A stretch of DNA of 53,945 nucleotides from Gallionellales bacterium GWA2_60_142 (GCA_001801085.1 MGWR01000025.1:43677-97621), one strand, 5' to 3'; numbered from the stretch's first letter, positions 1 to 7,923 are shown. Notes: generated by a model not told the origin, from the sequence alone. Translations and numbers: made by a program.

Positions 1-437
1 CCGGACAACACGTAGTCGCCGATGGAAATTTCGTCGTCCACATACTGGCGGATCAGGCGCTCGTCCACGCCCTCGTATCGTCCTGCCAGCAGTATCAATC
101 CTTCGTCCTGCTGTGCTACCAACTCTTTGACCGCCGCGTGGGTCAGTAATCTGCCTTGCGGCGACATGTACACCACGCGGCTAGTCTTCGCGCCGTTTGC
201 CGCTTGTCGCTGCTTGGCCGCGGTGATCGCGCCAGCCAGCGGCTCGCCCAGCATCACCATTCCGGGGCCGCCGCCGTAGGGGCGATCATCTATGGTGCGG
301 TAGTTGTCGGTTGTGAAGTCTCTCGGATTCCACGTCTTCAACTCGTACTTGCCTTGTTCCGCAGCTCGCCGCGTGATGCCGTATTGCGTCAGCGCATCGA
401 ACATCTGCGGAAATAGCGTGATGACGTCGAAAATCAT
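1..437 (-). CDS. trmD: tRNA (guanine-N1)-methyltransferase TrmD, 5' part only
   Basis: TrmD methylates N1 of G37 in tRNAs that read CNN codons, using S-adenosylmethionine, which prevents +1 frameshifting. The first 145 codons are present; the rest lies beyond the window edge. The protein starts [20 protein letters not shown] and carries the trefoil-knot signatures of the family: [33 protein letters not shown] and [11 protein letters not shown]. The ATG (435-437) overlaps the rimM stop codon as ATGA, so translation is probably coupled. The order rpsP-rimM-trmD is the standard proteobacterial ribosome-maturation operon, usually ended by rplS, which would lie outside. Confidence 0.95.
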   Translation of the reverse strand, partial: MIFDVITLFPQMFDALTQYGITRRAAEQGKYELKTWNPRDFTTDNYRTIDDRPYGGGPGMVMLGEPLAGAITAAKQRQAANGAKTSRVVYMSPQGRLLTHAAVKELVAQQDEGLILLAGRYEGVDERLIRQYVDDEISIGDYVLS

Positions 438-961
438 TTCAGATAATCCGCCGACCAAGCCACCCGGATAGTCCGGGTGGCTGTATCCACCTGCTTGATG
501 ACGGCATCGACGAACGGGATCAGTATCTCGCCGCTTTCGCCCCTGACGGTCAGCACGTCGTTCGCGCCGGTCTCCAGCAGGTTCGCCACCGTGCCAAGAG
601 GCTCGTTGGCTTCGTTCACCACGGACATGCCGATCAGGTCGGACCAGTAGTACTCGTCCTCGTCCTGCTCCGGCAAACTGCTGCGCGGCACGGCGATCAA
701 CTGGCCTTTGAGCCTTTCGGCGGCATTGCGATCCGGGCAATCGGCCAGCAGTGCTGCCAGCGTCTTGTTATGGACTTCGCTTTGTTCGACCTTGATCTCG
801 CGCCACGGGCCATGTTCCTGACCTATCCACCAAGTGTCGTAGTCCAGCAGACTGTCGAGATACTCGGTGAAAGGTTGGATTTTGACCCAGCCGCGGATGC
901 CGTGAGCGGACGCCACGCGCCCCATGATCACCATGGGGTCAGTTGTTTCAGGCGTTGCCAC
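434..961 (-). CDS. rimM: 16S rRNA processing protein RimM
   Basis: RimM is an assembly factor that binds ribosomal protein S19 and helps mature the 3' domain of 16S rRNA in the 30S subunit. The 175-residue protein has the N-terminal RimM domain ([20 protein letters not shown] near residues 12-31) and a C-terminal PRC-barrel ([14 protein letters not shown], then [11 protein letters not shown] and LIPFVDAVI). Length matches the family. It follows rpsP after 8 bases and overlaps trmD by 4 bases. An internal ATG around residue 10 is an alternative start, since the family core begins close to VIMGRV. Confidence 0.95.
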   Translation of the reverse strand: MATPETTDPMVIMGRVASAHGIRGWVKIQPFTEYLDSLLDYDTWWIGQEHGPWREIKVEQSEVHNKTLAALLADCPDRNAAERLKGQLIAVPRSSLPEQDEDEYYWSDLIGMSVVNEANEPLGTVANLLETGANDVLTVRGESGEILIPFVDAVIKQVDTATRTIRVAWSADYLK

Positions 962-969
962 GCTCTGAA

Positions 970-1221
970 TTAAGCTACTGCAGCTCCGGCGTTCTTGACC
1001 AGCTTGGAAACGGCTTCGCTCAATTGCGCGCCCTTGCTTTGCCAGAAAGTAACGCGTTCCATTTGCAGGCGCACGGCTTCTTGGCCTTCGGTTGCAACTG
1101 GATTGTAGAAACCAACGCGCTCGATGAAGCGGCCATCGCGACGATTGCGCGAATCAGCTACCACCACGTTGAAGAACGGACGGTTCTTGGAACCGCCACG
1201 GGAAAGACGAATGATTACCAT
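970..1221 (-). CDS. rpsP: 30S ribosomal protein S16
   Basis: S16 is a small-subunit protein needed for 30S assembly. The 83-residue product starts [20 protein letters not shown], the invariant S16 N-terminus, followed by [13 protein letters not shown]. The frame stays open upstream of the ATG, but only this start gives the conserved N-terminus and the usual length. A weak ribosome site (AATAGG) lies about 7 bases upstream. First gene of the rpsP-rimM-trmD operon; a promoter is visible at 1263-1292. Confidence 0.96.
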   Translation of the reverse strand: MVIIRLSRGGSKNRPFFNVVVADSRNRRDGRFIERVGFYNPVATEGQEAVRLQMERVTFWQSKGAQLSEAVSKLVKNAGAAVA

Positions 1222-1262
1222 ATAAAACCTATTAAAGTTGTTAGCCCAGCGAAAGGGCGCGA

Positions 1263-1292
1263 ATTCTACGACAATTCCGTAGCTTATGGCAA
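1263..1292 (-). promoter_or_regulatory. putative sigma70 promoter of rpsP-rimM-trmD
   Basis: On the minus strand there is a -35 hexamer TTGCCA (1287-1292), an 18-base spacer and a -10 hexamer TAGAAT (1263-1268), about 40 bases upstream of the rpsP start. The same TAGAAT -10 appears ahead of rpe and hemC. No start site is known; this is from sequence alone. Confidence 0.6.
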
Positions 1293-1322
1293 GCGCAAGA
1301 AAATCAAGGAGTTTTCCGGGGT

Positions 1323-2135
1323 TTAGCGTTGCAACAACACTTCGAGCACGAACTTGCTGCCTAGATAGGCCAGCAGCAGCAATACGAAGCCGCTCACCGT
1401 CCAGCGTACGGCGGTGCGACCGCGCCAGCCGTAGTAGCGATGACCCCACAGCAGCACGGCGAACACGCCCCAGGAGATGAAGCCGAACAGCACCTTATGA
1501 TTGAACTGCCAGGCCTGGCCGAAGATCGCTTCGGAGAACAGCACGCCGGAGGCCAGCGTCAGCGTCAGCAATACGAAACCGATGCCTATCATGCGGAACA
1601 GCAGCGTCTCCATGGTCAGCAGCGGCGGCAGGTTTTGCAGCACGCGCGGCAGCGTTGCGTGATGCAATCGCTTCTCCACCATCGAGATCAGCACCGCATG
1701 CAGCATCGCGATGGTGAACAGACTATAGGCCAGCATCGCGGTGGCGATATGCGCCTTGAACGCCAGCAGTCCGGTGTTTTCCAGTTGGTGCGCAGCCGGA
1801 AAAATCTCGGGCAGCAGCACGGTCACTGCGGCCAGTGGCAGCACCAGCGCCTGCAGGCAGCCGACCGGATAGAAGAAGCGCGCCACCCAGTACACCAGCA
1901 GCGTCAGCCAGACGATCAGCGCGAGCGCATTGACCATGCTCAGGTTGAATCCGCCGCCGGCGAACATGTCCTGCGCCAGCAGATAGCCCTGTAGCGCCAG
2001 CGGCGCCAGCACCCAATGTCCTGCCGCGCCGCGGCTCAGTACGTCGCCCTTGCCGCGCATTTGCGCCTGCCAGAAATAGACCGCGAGCACGCTGTAGCCG
2101 GTGAAAGCCAGCCAGGAAAGGAGAACGTTAGACAT
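1323..2135 (-). CDS. ypjD: CcsA/YpjD-family inner-membrane protein
   Basis: A 270-residue polytopic membrane protein with about eight hydrophobic segments, recognisable as the cytochrome c assembly (CcsA/CcmC-like) family member that lies next to ffh in many Beta- and Gammaproteobacteria (E. coli YpjD). It starts [20 protein letters not shown] and ends with the family-like stretch [20 protein letters not shown]. Its exact role is not settled; a part in haem handling or cytochrome c assembly is inferred from the family. Transcribed divergently from ffh across a 59-bp gap. Confidence 0.85.
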   Translation of the reverse strand: MSNVLLSWLAFTGYSVLAVYFWQAQMRGKGDVLSRGAAGHWVLAPLALQGYLLAQDMFAGGGFNLSMVNALALIVWLTLLVYWVARFFYPVGCLQALVLPLAAVTVLLPEIFPAAHQLENTGLLAFKAHIATAMLAYSLFTIAMLHAVLISMVEKRLHHATLPRVLQNLPPLLTMETLLFRMIGIGFVLLTLTLASGVLFSEAIFGQAWQFNHKVLFGFISWGVFAVLLWGHRYYGWRGRTAVRWTVSGFVLLLLAYLGSKFVLEVLLQR

Positions 2136-2194
2136 TTTTTGCCGGGATGTTTTAGACTTCGCGGATTCTACACCATACGCATTAACATACCCAC

Positions 2195-3550
2195 ATGCTG
2201 GACAACCTGACGCAACGCCTATCCGGCGTCATCAAAAATCTGCGCGGCCAAGCGCGCCTCACCGAGAGCAACATCCAGGACGCGCTGCGCGAAGTGCGCA
2301 TGGCGCTGCTCGAAGCCGACGTTGCGCTGCCGGTGGTCAAGGACTTCATCGCCCAGGTCAAGGAAGCCGCGCTCGGGCAAGAGGTCATCGGCAACCTGAA
2401 TCCGGGGCAGGCGCTGATCGGCGTGGTGCACCGCGAACTCACCAAGCTGATGGGCGAGCACAACGATGCGCTCAATCTCGCGACCACCCCGCCCGCCGTG
2501 ATCCTGATGGCCGGTTTGCAAGGCGCGGGTAAAACCACCACCAGCGGCAAATTGGCCAAGCTGCTGCGCGACCAGCAGAAAAAGAAGGTATTGCTGGTCA
2601 GTTGCGACGTGTATCGCCCGGCCGCTATCGAGCAGTTGCGCACGCTGGCGCAGCAACTGGAGATCGACTTCTTCGCCTCCGACATCAGCCAGAAGCCGCA
2701 GGACATCGCGCTGGCGGCGCACGACTATGCGAAGCGGCATTATCACGATGTGCTGATCGTCGACACCGCCGGTCGTCTGGCTATCGACGAAGCGATGATG
2801 GAGGAAATCAAGCAACTGCACGCCGCGCTGAAACCCATCGAGACGTTGTTCGTCGTCGATGCGATGACCGGCCAGGATGCAGTGAACACCGCCAAGGCGT
2901 TCGGCGAAGCGCTGCCGCTGACCGGCGTGATTCTCACCAAGCTGGACGGCGATGCGCGCGGCGGTGCGGCGCTGTCGGTGCGCCAGATCACCGGCAAGCC
3001 GATCAAGTTCGTCGGCGTCAGCGAAAAGCCGAACGGCCTCGAAGCCTTCCACCCCGAGCGCATGGCTTCGCGCGTGCTGGGCATGGGCGACGTGCTGTCG
3101 CTGCTCGAAGAAGCGCAGCGCGGCGTGGACATCGTCGAGGCGGAGAAGCTCGCGAAGAAGGTGCAAAGCGGCAAGGGCTTCGACCTGAACGACTTCAAGA
3201 TGCAGATCGTGCAGATGAAGAAGATGGGCGGCATGTCCGCGCTGATGGACAAGCTGCCCGCGCAACTCAGCCAGGCCGCCGCCGGCGCAAAAGTGGACGA
3301 CAAGCAAATCAGCCGCATCGAGGGCATCATCAACTCGATGACCCCGCTGGAGCGCACCAAGCCCGAGCTCATCAAGGCTAGTCGCAAGCGCCGCATCGCC
3401 ATGGGTGCGGGCGTGCAGGTGATGCACGTCAACCAGTTGCTCAACCAGTTCGAACAGACCCAGAAGATGATGAAAATGTTCAGCAAGGGCGGCGGCATGG
3501 CCAAGATGATGCGCGGCATGGCCGGCAAAATTCCTGGCATGGGGCGCTAG
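2195..3550 (+). CDS. ffh: signal recognition particle protein Ffh
   Basis: Ffh is the GTPase of the bacterial SRP. It binds 4.5S RNA and signal sequences and, with FtsY, delivers nascent membrane proteins to SecYEG. The 451-residue protein has the N domain (1-95), the G domain with P-loop GLQGAGKTTTS at 107-117, VDTAGRL, TKLDGDARGG, and a methionine-rich M domain at the C-terminus (MMKMFSKGGGMAKMMRGMAG) that forms the signal-binding groove. Full length for the family. Divergent from ypjD; the downstream phosphatase starts 28 bases after the stop and may be co-transcribed. Confidence 0.97.
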   Translation: MLDNLTQRLSGVIKNLRGQARLTESNIQDALREVRMALLEADVALPVVKDFIAQVKEAALGQEVIGNLNPGQALIGVVHRELTKLMGEHNDALNLATTPPAVILMAGLQGAGKTTTSGKLAKLLRDQQKKKVLLVSCDVYRPAAIEQLRTLAQQLEIDFFASDISQKPQDIALAAHDYAKRHYHDVLIVDTAGRLAIDEAMMEEIKQLHAALKPIETLFVVDAMTGQDAVNTAKAFGEALPLTGVILTKLDGDARGGAALSVRQITGKPIKFVGVSEKPNGLEAFHPERMASRVLGMGDVLSLLEEAQRGVDIVEAEKLAKKVQSGKGFDLNDFKMQIVQMKKMGGMSALMDKLPAQLSQAAAGAKVDDKQISRIEGIINSMTPLERTKPELIKASRKRRIAMGAGVQVMHVNQLLNQFEQTQKMMKMFSKGGGMAKMMRGMAGKIPGMGR

Positions 3551-3578
3551 CTAACAACTCACGACTTACGACTGCATT

Positions 3579-4292
3579 ATGACTATCAAAGCCATCATAT
3601 TTGACGTGGACGGCACGCTGGCCGATACCGAAGACGGTCACCGCCTTTCCTTTAATAAGGCGTTCGCAGAAAACGGTCTGGACTGGAACTGGGATGTCGC
3701 GCTGTACGACAAGCTGCTGAAAGTGACCGGCGGCAAGGAGCGCATCAAGTATTTCGTCGAGACCTGTCTGCCTGACTTCGACAAGCCCGCCGATTACGAC
3801 GACTTCGTGAAGAACCTGCATCTGGTGAAGACCGGCCATTACAACGCGATGCTGCGCGCAGGCGGCATCCCGCTGCGTCCCGGCATCAAGCAACTGATTC
3901 AGGACGCGCATGCCGCCGGCATCACGCTGGCCATCGCCACCACGACCACACCGGAGAATGTGTCCACGCTGCTCGAAGTCGGCCTCGGCCAAGACTGGCA
4001 GAAGCACTTCGCCGCCTTGGGCTGCGGCGACATCGTCCCGCACAAGAAGCCAGCGCCGGACATCTACTTCTGGGTGTTGGAAAAACTGGGCCTGCCCGCC
4101 GCCGACTGCATCGCGCTGGAAGATTCCGAAAACGGCCTGCGCTCCAGCCTCGCGGCGGGCATCAGGACCTATGTCACGCTGAACCACTACACGCGCCATC
4201 ACGATTTCTCCGGCGCGTCCGGCGTATTCGACGACCTGAGCGACTTGGCCGGTTTCTACAGCAAGACCGGTCTGCCGCTTCCCAAACCGTAA
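3579..4292 (+). CDS. CbbY-like HAD-family sugar-phosphate phosphatase
   Basis: A 237-residue HAD subfamily IA hydrolase. Motif I is IFDVDGTLADTE, with the nucleophile Asp9 and the acid/base Asp11; motif II is the TTTT stretch in IATTTTPENV; motif III/IV is HKKPAPDIYFWVLEKLG and ALEDSENGLRSSLAAG. The overall pattern matches CbbY, which in Calvin-cycle bacteria removes xylulose-1,5-bisphosphate, a RuBisCO inhibitor. No cbb genes are in the window, so that function is inferred and the substrate could be another sugar phosphate or phosphonate. It sits between ffh and a tRNA gene. Confidence 0.8.
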   Translation: MTIKAIIFDVDGTLADTEDGHRLSFNKAFAENGLDWNWDVALYDKLLKVTGGKERIKYFVETCLPDFDKPADYDDFVKNLHLVKTGHYNAMLRAGGIPLRPGIKQLIQDAHAAGITLAIATTTTPENVSTLLEVGLGQDWQKHFAALGCGDIVPHKKPAPDIYFWVLEKLGLPAADCIALEDSENGLRSSLAAGIRTYVTLNHYTRHHDFSGASGVFDDLSDLAGFYSKTGLPLPKP

Positions 4293-4318
4293 ATTTCTGT
4301 TTAGGATTCGATTGCCGT

Positions 4319-4394
4319 GGGGGTGTAGCTCAGTTGGGAGAGCGTCTGGTTCGCAATCAGAAGGTCGTCAGTTCGATCCTGATCACCTCCACCA
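4319..4394 (+). tRNA. tRNA-Ala (anticodon CGC)
   Basis: The 76 bases fold into a full cloverleaf: acceptor stem 4319-4325 with 4384-4390, D stem 4328-4331/4340-4343, anticodon stem 4345-4349/4357-4361 with loop TTCGCAA (anticodon CGC at 4352-4354), T stem 4367-4371/4379-4383 with loop TTCGATC. The third acceptor pair is G-U, the classic alanine identity element, and A73 is followed by an encoded CCA (4392-4394). One weak G-U pair lies in the T stem. Reads the GCG codon, common in this GC-rich genome. Confidence 0.95.
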
Positions 4395-4400
4395 TCAAAC

Positions 4401-4427
4401 AAAAGCCGGATGTCCGCCGGCTTTTTG
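4401..4427 (+). terminator. Rho-independent terminator after tRNA-Ala
   Basis: Stem AAAAGCCGG (4401-4409), 7-base loop and CCGGCTTTTT (4417-4426), ending in a T run. It starts 7 bases after the tRNA CCA end and separates the tRNA from the toxin-antitoxin genes. Confidence 0.85.
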
Positions 4428-4474
4428 TTGCCCGCCGGAGGCTAGACTGCCTATTGTCGTCACCAGAACATGTC

Positions 4475-4491
4475 GTCGCCAAAATGGCGAC
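4475..4491. promoter_or_regulatory. inverted repeat, candidate TacAT operator
   Basis: Perfect inverted repeat GTCGCC-AAAAT-GGCGAC, 42 bases upstream of the antitoxin start, followed by GTGGTACACTGGTCGCC in which the GTCGCC half-site occurs again (from 4503). DUF1778/GNAT modules are normally autorepressed by the antitoxin-toxin complex on palindromes in this position; that role is inferred. Confidence 0.5.
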
Positions 4492-4532
4492 AGTGGTACA
4501 CTGGTCGCCCAAGTTATTTCTGGAGTTGAAAA

Positions 4533-4844
4533 ATGGGAACCGCCATTGCCAAGCAAGATCGTATCGGCGCTCGGGTTCCGCATGAGGTCTACGAAACGCT
4601 GTGCCGTGCCGCCGAACTCTCGGGCGCGACAGTCAATCAGTTTCTGGTGCAGGCCGCATTGAAGGAGGCGCAGACTGTCATTGAGCGTGAGGACGTGATT
4701 CGTCTATCGTCCCGCGACTGGAACTGGATGCTCGACCTCATGGAAAACCCGGGCAAGCCCAACGCCAAACTGAAGGCTGCCATGAAGCGTTACCAGAAGG
4801 CCAAGCGAGACGATGCAGATACAGCCTTTAACTGGAAACCATGA
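4533..4844 (+). CDS. DUF1778 (TacA-type) antitoxin
   Basis: A 103-residue protein of the DUF1778 ribbon-helix-helix antitoxin family. The N-terminal part (DRIGARVPHEVYETLCRAAE, near residues 9-28) is the DNA-binding fold, with LSGATVNQFLVQAAL completing it; the C-terminal tail (DWNWMLDLMENPGKPNAKLK onward) is the part that in this family wraps and blocks the GNAT toxin. It overlaps the toxin gene by 32 bases, typical of these modules. Known members repress their own promoter together with the toxin. The family assignment is firm; activity is inferred. Confidence 0.88.
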   Translation: MGTAIAKQDRIGARVPHEVYETLCRAAELSGATVNQFLVQAALKEAQTVIEREDVIRLSSRDWNWMLDLMENPGKPNAKLKAAMKRYQKAKRDDADTAFNWKP

Positions 4845-5298
4845 CAGGCAGGGCTTCGACTGCGGCCGCCGGGAACTGAACGACTGGTTGCAGCAGGTCG
4901 CCCGCCAGCATCAGGACAAAGGACTGTCCAAAACCTTCGTCGCCATCCGCGAGGAAGAACCTGAGCTCATCTGCGGCTACTACGCGCTGACGCTGGCCGA
5001 ACTCGACAGCCGCCATTTGCCGGACGCCTGGCGCAAAAAGCTGCCGCGCCGCATTCCCGGCGTGCGGCTGGGACGGCTGGCCGTGGATAAGACGTTTCAG
5101 GGAAAAGGTCTGGGCGAGTTGCTGCTGGTCGATGCGCTGATGCGTACGCGGCGCATCGCCATCGAGGCGGGCGGTATCGGCCTGTTCGTCGATGCCATTG
5201 ATGCGCAGGCGGCAACTTACTACCAGCGCTTTGGCTTCGAGGCCATGCCGGACAATCCCTTATTGTTGTTTTTGTCTGCCGCAGCAATCGGTTCGTGA
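4813..5298 (+). CDS. GNAT-family acetyltransferase toxin (TacT/AtaT-like)
   Basis: A 161-residue GNAT N-acetyltransferase paired with a DUF1778 antitoxin. In this toxin group the enzyme acetylates the amino group of aminoacyl-tRNAs and stops translation. Visible features are the acetyl-CoA loop region PGVRLGRLAVDKTFQGKGLG (about 75-94), the strand LFVDAIDAQAATYYQRFGF with the conserved Tyr used in catalysis, and the usual start MQIQPLTGNHDRQGFDCGRR. Length is normal and no lesion is seen, so the module looks intact. The target aminoacyl-tRNA cannot be read from sequence. Confidence 0.87.
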   Translation: MQIQPLTGNHDRQGFDCGRRELNDWLQQVARQHQDKGLSKTFVAIREEEPELICGYYALTLAELDSRHLPDAWRKKLPRRIPGVRLGRLAVDKTFQGKGLGELLLVDALMRTRRIAIEAGGIGLFVDAIDAQAATYYQRFGFEAMPDNPLLLFLSAAAIGS

Positions 5299-5463
5299 AG
5301 GAGATACGACGTTGAGCATGAACGAAGCGAACACCTGCTTTCACTTGATAAATCCACAACTTTGTGGCCAAAGGTTATGTCGGCCTCGACCGGATCACGC
5401 TGGAAACCATACTAACCCCGACACCCGTTGAACCCACCGGACCGAAAGGCCGCCGCCGCACTC
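5299..5463 (+). other. gene remnant region behind the toxin gene
   Basis: No intact gene is visible here. One frame is open without a start from 5352 to a TAA at 5481-5483 and reads like a protein end (NFVAKGYVGLDRITLETIL, then a Pro-rich and Arg-rich tail). I do not recognise it. With the RhuM-like fragment that follows it suggests decayed accessory DNA between the toxin-antitoxin pair and the chromosomal genes. Confidence 0.3.
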
Positions 5464-5565
5464 GAAGAGGCGGCAGTTATTAAGCAATACTTAACAACTG
5501 CTGCCGATGGCAAAAGCTATCAGGTTAAGCACTACAATCTTCAGGCGATCATGGGCAAGGATTGA
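5464..5565 (+). pseudogene. fragment of a RhuM-family gene
   Basis: The frame ending at TGA 5563-5565 reads EEAAVIKQYLTTAADGKSYQ followed by VKHYNLQAIMGKD. This closely resembles the internal segment of RhuM (virulence/Fic-associated, DNA-binding-like) proteins, in which a KxYLTxxxxGKxxxxxxKHYNL pattern is followed by AVGYRV. Only about 33 codons remain; the family is normally above 300 residues, with sequence on both sides missing. Read as a degraded remnant, not a gene. Recognition is by eye. Confidence 0.45.
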
Positions 5566-5572
5566 CGAATTC

Positions 5573-5857
5573 ATGAGCGCCCCTGCGCAAGATGCAGCAC
5601 TGCATGCCTTATGCGAGCAACTGAGAAATATCCGCCAACAAGCCGAAATCATGGGCCTATTCATCGGCGACCGCGAATTGCTGGATTGCGCGCACTGCGG
5701 CCTGCTGGAAGATGTGCTGATTGGTGGCCGACTGGTCACCTATCAAGCCGGCGCGGTGGATGCCGCCGACTCCGGTCTGCGCTTTGCCGCTGCGGACGAT
5801 GATAATTTTGTCTGCCCGCAATGTGGGGCGGTGATAGCGGGGGCATTTTTTGTCTGA
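5573..5857 (+). CDS. small zinc-ribbon-like hypothetical protein
   Basis: A 94-residue protein, not recognised as a named family. The N-terminal half looks helical (AALHALCEQLRNIRQQAEIM). Two CxxC pairs follow, CAHC (near residue 42) and CPQC (near residue 82), spaced about 40 residues apart, which is consistent with one zinc site holding a small beta domain. An in-frame ATG at 5507 would add 22 residues but runs into the remnant region; the start at 5573 (MSAPAQDAAL) is preferred because it gives a clean N-terminus. Function unknown. Confidence 0.6.
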   Translation: MSAPAQDAALHALCEQLRNIRQQAEIMGLFIGDRELLDCAHCGLLEDVLIGGRLVTYQAGAVDAADSGLRFAAADDDNFVCPQCGAVIAGAFFV

Positions 5858-5984
5858 GCGCGATGTGCTCATGGGGCGGCAAACCGAAAATCCCCGCTTG
5901 ATTGCGTTGCTGGAGCTGCACGGCATCTGCGTTTGGGCCGCAGCCGCTGTTTCGCCCAAGGTGAACCTAACCGCCCGTTTCGGT

Positions 5985-5990
5985 TAGAAT
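5985..5990 (+). promoter_or_regulatory. candidate -10 box of the rpe operon
   Basis: TAGAAT lies 38 bases upstream of the rpe ATG, in a stretch containing a short inverted repeat (AACCG/CGGTT, 5969-5985). A convincing -35 was not found at the right spacing, so the call rests on the -10 alone. The shared TAGAAT at rpsP and hemC supports it. Confidence 0.4.
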
Positions 5991-6028
5991 GCCGCCTTCG
6001 AATTCGAACCAACCGTAAGGACTACATC

Positions 6029-6715
6029 ATGTATCAAATCGCTCCGAGCATCCTTTCCGCCAATTTTGCCAAGCTGGGCGAGGAAGTCGATAACGTTCTC
6101 GCCTCCGGCGCGGACATCGTGCACTTCGACGTGATGGACAACCATTACGTGCCCAACCTGACCATCGGCCCATTGGTGTGCGAGGCGCTGCGCAAGCATG
6201 GCGTGACTGCTCCGATCGACGTGCATCTGATGGTCAAGCCGGTGGATCGCATCATTCCCGATTTCGCCAAGGCGGGCGCGACTTACATCACTTTCCACCC
6301 GGAAGCATCCGAGCACGTCGACCGCACCATCGGCCTGATCAAGGAATTGGGTTGCAAGGCTGGTCTGGTGTTCAACCCGGCTACTCCGTTGGATATTCTG
6401 GAATACACGCTGCCGAAGTTGGACATGGTGTTGCTGATGTCGGTGAACCCCGGCTTCGGCGGCCAGAAGTTTATCCCGCATGTGCTGGACAAGGCGCGCA
6501 AGGTGCGCGCGATGATAGACGCGGGCGGCTATAACTGCCGTCTGGAAATCGACGGCGGCGTGGGCCCGGCGAACATCAAGGAAGTGGCCGAGGCTGGCGT
6601 GGATACTTTCGTTGCCGGTTCCGCTGTGTTCGGCAAGTACAACGCCAACGACAAGAATCACTACGACACCATCATCGGCGAGCTGCGCGCCGAGCTGGCT
6701 AAAGTCAAGGCCTGA
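6029..6715 (+). CDS. rpe: ribulose-phosphate 3-epimerase
   Basis: Rpe interconverts D-ribulose 5-phosphate and D-xylulose 5-phosphate in the pentose phosphate pathway and Calvin cycle. The 228-residue TIM-barrel shows the family signatures [16 protein letters not shown] at the start, [32 protein letters not shown] and [11 protein letters not shown]. The ATG at 6029 has a GTAAGGA ribosome site and matches the conserved N-terminus; a longer open frame upstream is not supported. It begins a co-directional run into gph and trpE, a common betaproteobacterial order. Confidence 0.96.
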   Translation: MYQIAPSILSANFAKLGEEVDNVLASGADIVHFDVMDNHYVPNLTIGPLVCEALRKHGVTAPIDVHLMVKPVDRIIPDFAKAGATYITFHPEASEHVDRTIGLIKELGCKAGLVFNPATPLDILEYTLPKLDMVLLMSVNPGFGGQKFIPHVLDKARKVRAMIDAGGYNCRLEIDGGVGPANIKEVAEAGVDTFVAGSAVFGKYNANDKNHYDTIIGELRAELAKVKA

Positions 6716-6720
6716 TAATC

Positions 6721-7077
6721 ATGCGCGCCGGTGCATACGCGTTGCTGCTGGCGGCCTTCGGGCTGTCCGGTTGCGATCGTCTCACCGGCGAAGCCGACCG
6801 GAAGACCTACGATGCGGAGGCGATAGGCTATGCCTGTCGCGTCTCGCTCAAGGTGCCGGAAGACTGCATGCAGGAGAACGATGGTCACAGTCCGACATCG
6901 ATACTGGTTGGCTGGAAAAAGGCCAACAAGGACATCGAAGACAATGTGATCGATCCTTCGATGGGGAAGAATAGTCAGGAGGCGGCGCTTGCGATGAGCG
7001 CGCCCGCAGCCGCCGAAACTGCCGCATCGGAAGTTCCCTCCGCGGCAACCAAGCCTCACAAAGTGGAAACACACTGA
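6721..7077 (+). CDS. putative lipoprotein between rpe and gph
   Basis: A 118-residue protein, not recognised. The first 18 residues form a signal peptide ending in the lipobox LSGC (Cys18), so it should be lipidated and anchored in the envelope. The body (about 19-90) contains two Cys in ACRVSLKVPEDCMQE that could form a disulfide; the end is Ala/Pro/Glu-rich and probably disordered. It starts 5 bases after rpe, and its stop is followed one base later by the gph ATG, so it is translated within the operon. Its link to rpe and gph is unclear. Confidence 0.7.
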   Translation: MRAGAYALLLAAFGLSGCDRLTGEADRKTYDAEAIGYACRVSLKVPEDCMQENDGHSPTSILVGWKKANKDIEDNVIDPSMGKNSQEAALAMSAPAAAETAASEVPSAATKPHKVETH

Positions 7078-7078
7078 C

Positions 7079-7774
7079 ATGACACTGCAAACCCGCTTCA
7101 CTCTGCCGCTGAATGTCAAAGCTATCGTTGTCGATCTCGACGGCACGATGCTGCACACCGCGCCTGAACTTTGCGAAGCTGCCAACCGCATGCTGCGCGA
7201 CATGGACTATGCGTCGGTGTCGCAGGAGTTGCTGGCCAGCTACATCGGCAACGGTATCTCCTGGTTGGTTAAGCGCGCGTTGACCGGCGAGATGCATGCC
7301 ACGCCGGATGTCGCGCTCTACGATCATGCGCTGCCGATCTTCGAGAAGCACTACACCGAGCTGCTGCTGCAGAGCCGGCCGTTCGGAGGTGTGATCGAAG
7401 GGCTGGATGCGATGAAGGCCGCCGGCTTCCGGTTGGGTTGCATCACCAACAAGGTGGAGCGATACACGCTGCCGTTGCTGGCAGGAACAGGGCTGGCGAA
7501 GTATTTCGAGATCGTGCTGGCGGGCGATACGTTGCCGGAGAAGAAGCCGCATCCGTTGCCGCTGCTGCATGCCGCGAAGTTCTTCAATGTGCCGGTCGAG
7601 CAACTGCTGCTGATCGGCGATTCGCTGAGCGACACGGTCGCCGCGCGCGCCGCCGGTTGCCCGGTGATCTGTGTGCCTTACGGCTACAACCATGGCGAAC
7701 CGGTCGAGACGCTGGATCTGGATGCGGTGATCGCCGACCTGCCTGCCGCATTAAAACTCATCAAGCTTGCATAA
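7079..7774 (+). CDS. gph: phosphoglycolate phosphatase
   Basis: Gph removes phosphate from 2-phosphoglycolate, made by RuBisCO oxygenation or DNA-end repair. The 231-residue HAD-family protein has motif I VVDLDGTMLHTAPEL (Asp19, Asp21), the cap-domain segment SYIGNGISWLVKRAL, motif II CITNKVERYTLPLL, a lysine in LPEKKPHPLPLL, and the last motif LLIGDSLSDTVAARAAG. It lies directly upstream of trpE, as in many beta- and gammaproteobacteria. The substrate call rests on family pattern and context. Confidence 0.9.
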   Translation: MTLQTRFTLPLNVKAIVVDLDGTMLHTAPELCEAANRMLRDMDYASVSQELLASYIGNGISWLVKRALTGEMHATPDVALYDHALPIFEKHYTELLLQSRPFGGVIEGLDAMKAAGFRLGCITNKVERYTLPLLAGTGLAKYFEIVLAGDTLPEKKPHPLPLLHAAKFFNVPVEQLLLIGDSLSDTVAARAAGCPVICVPYGYNHGEPVETLDLDAVIADLPAALKLIKLA

Positions 7775-7820
7775 CATGAAATTGAATAACCTCCCCAGTT
7801 GGCGATGGCGCTGAAGCATT

Positions 7821-7905
7821 TGTAGGTCGGATGAGCGTAGCGTTATCCGACAATTTTGCGTCAGGTCTGTCGGATAACGCGATGAAACCGCTCATCCGAC
7901 CTACA
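7821..7905. repeat. REP/BIME-like palindromic element before trpE
   Basis: A long imperfect inverted repeat: left arm GTAGGTCGGATGAGCG plus TAGCGTTATCCGACA, right arm TGTCGGATAACGCG to CTCATCCGACCTACA, with a loop of about 15 bases. The left arm shares the core GGATGAGCGTAGCGTTATCC with elements at 9452-9546 and 46144-46226. It fills the gap between gph and trpE and ends 18 bases before the trpE ATG, so it lies in the trpE leader. Confidence 0.85.
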
Positions 7906-7923
7906 CCACCACGGAGGTTTTTC

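Noticed and set aside
4312-4662. Plus-strand open frame across tRNA-Ala and the antitoxin start
   Set aside because: It runs through a folded tRNA and a terminator and overlaps a recognised antitoxin in another frame.
4319-5572. Attachment-site duplication at the 3' end of tRNA-Ala
   Set aside because: No second copy of the tRNA 3' sequence was found downstream within the accessory patch, and no integrase gene is present.
7831-7923. Longer trpE starting inside the REP element
   Set aside because: The extra codons come from the palindrome, while the ATG at 7924 has a strong GGAGG site and the conserved N-terminus.
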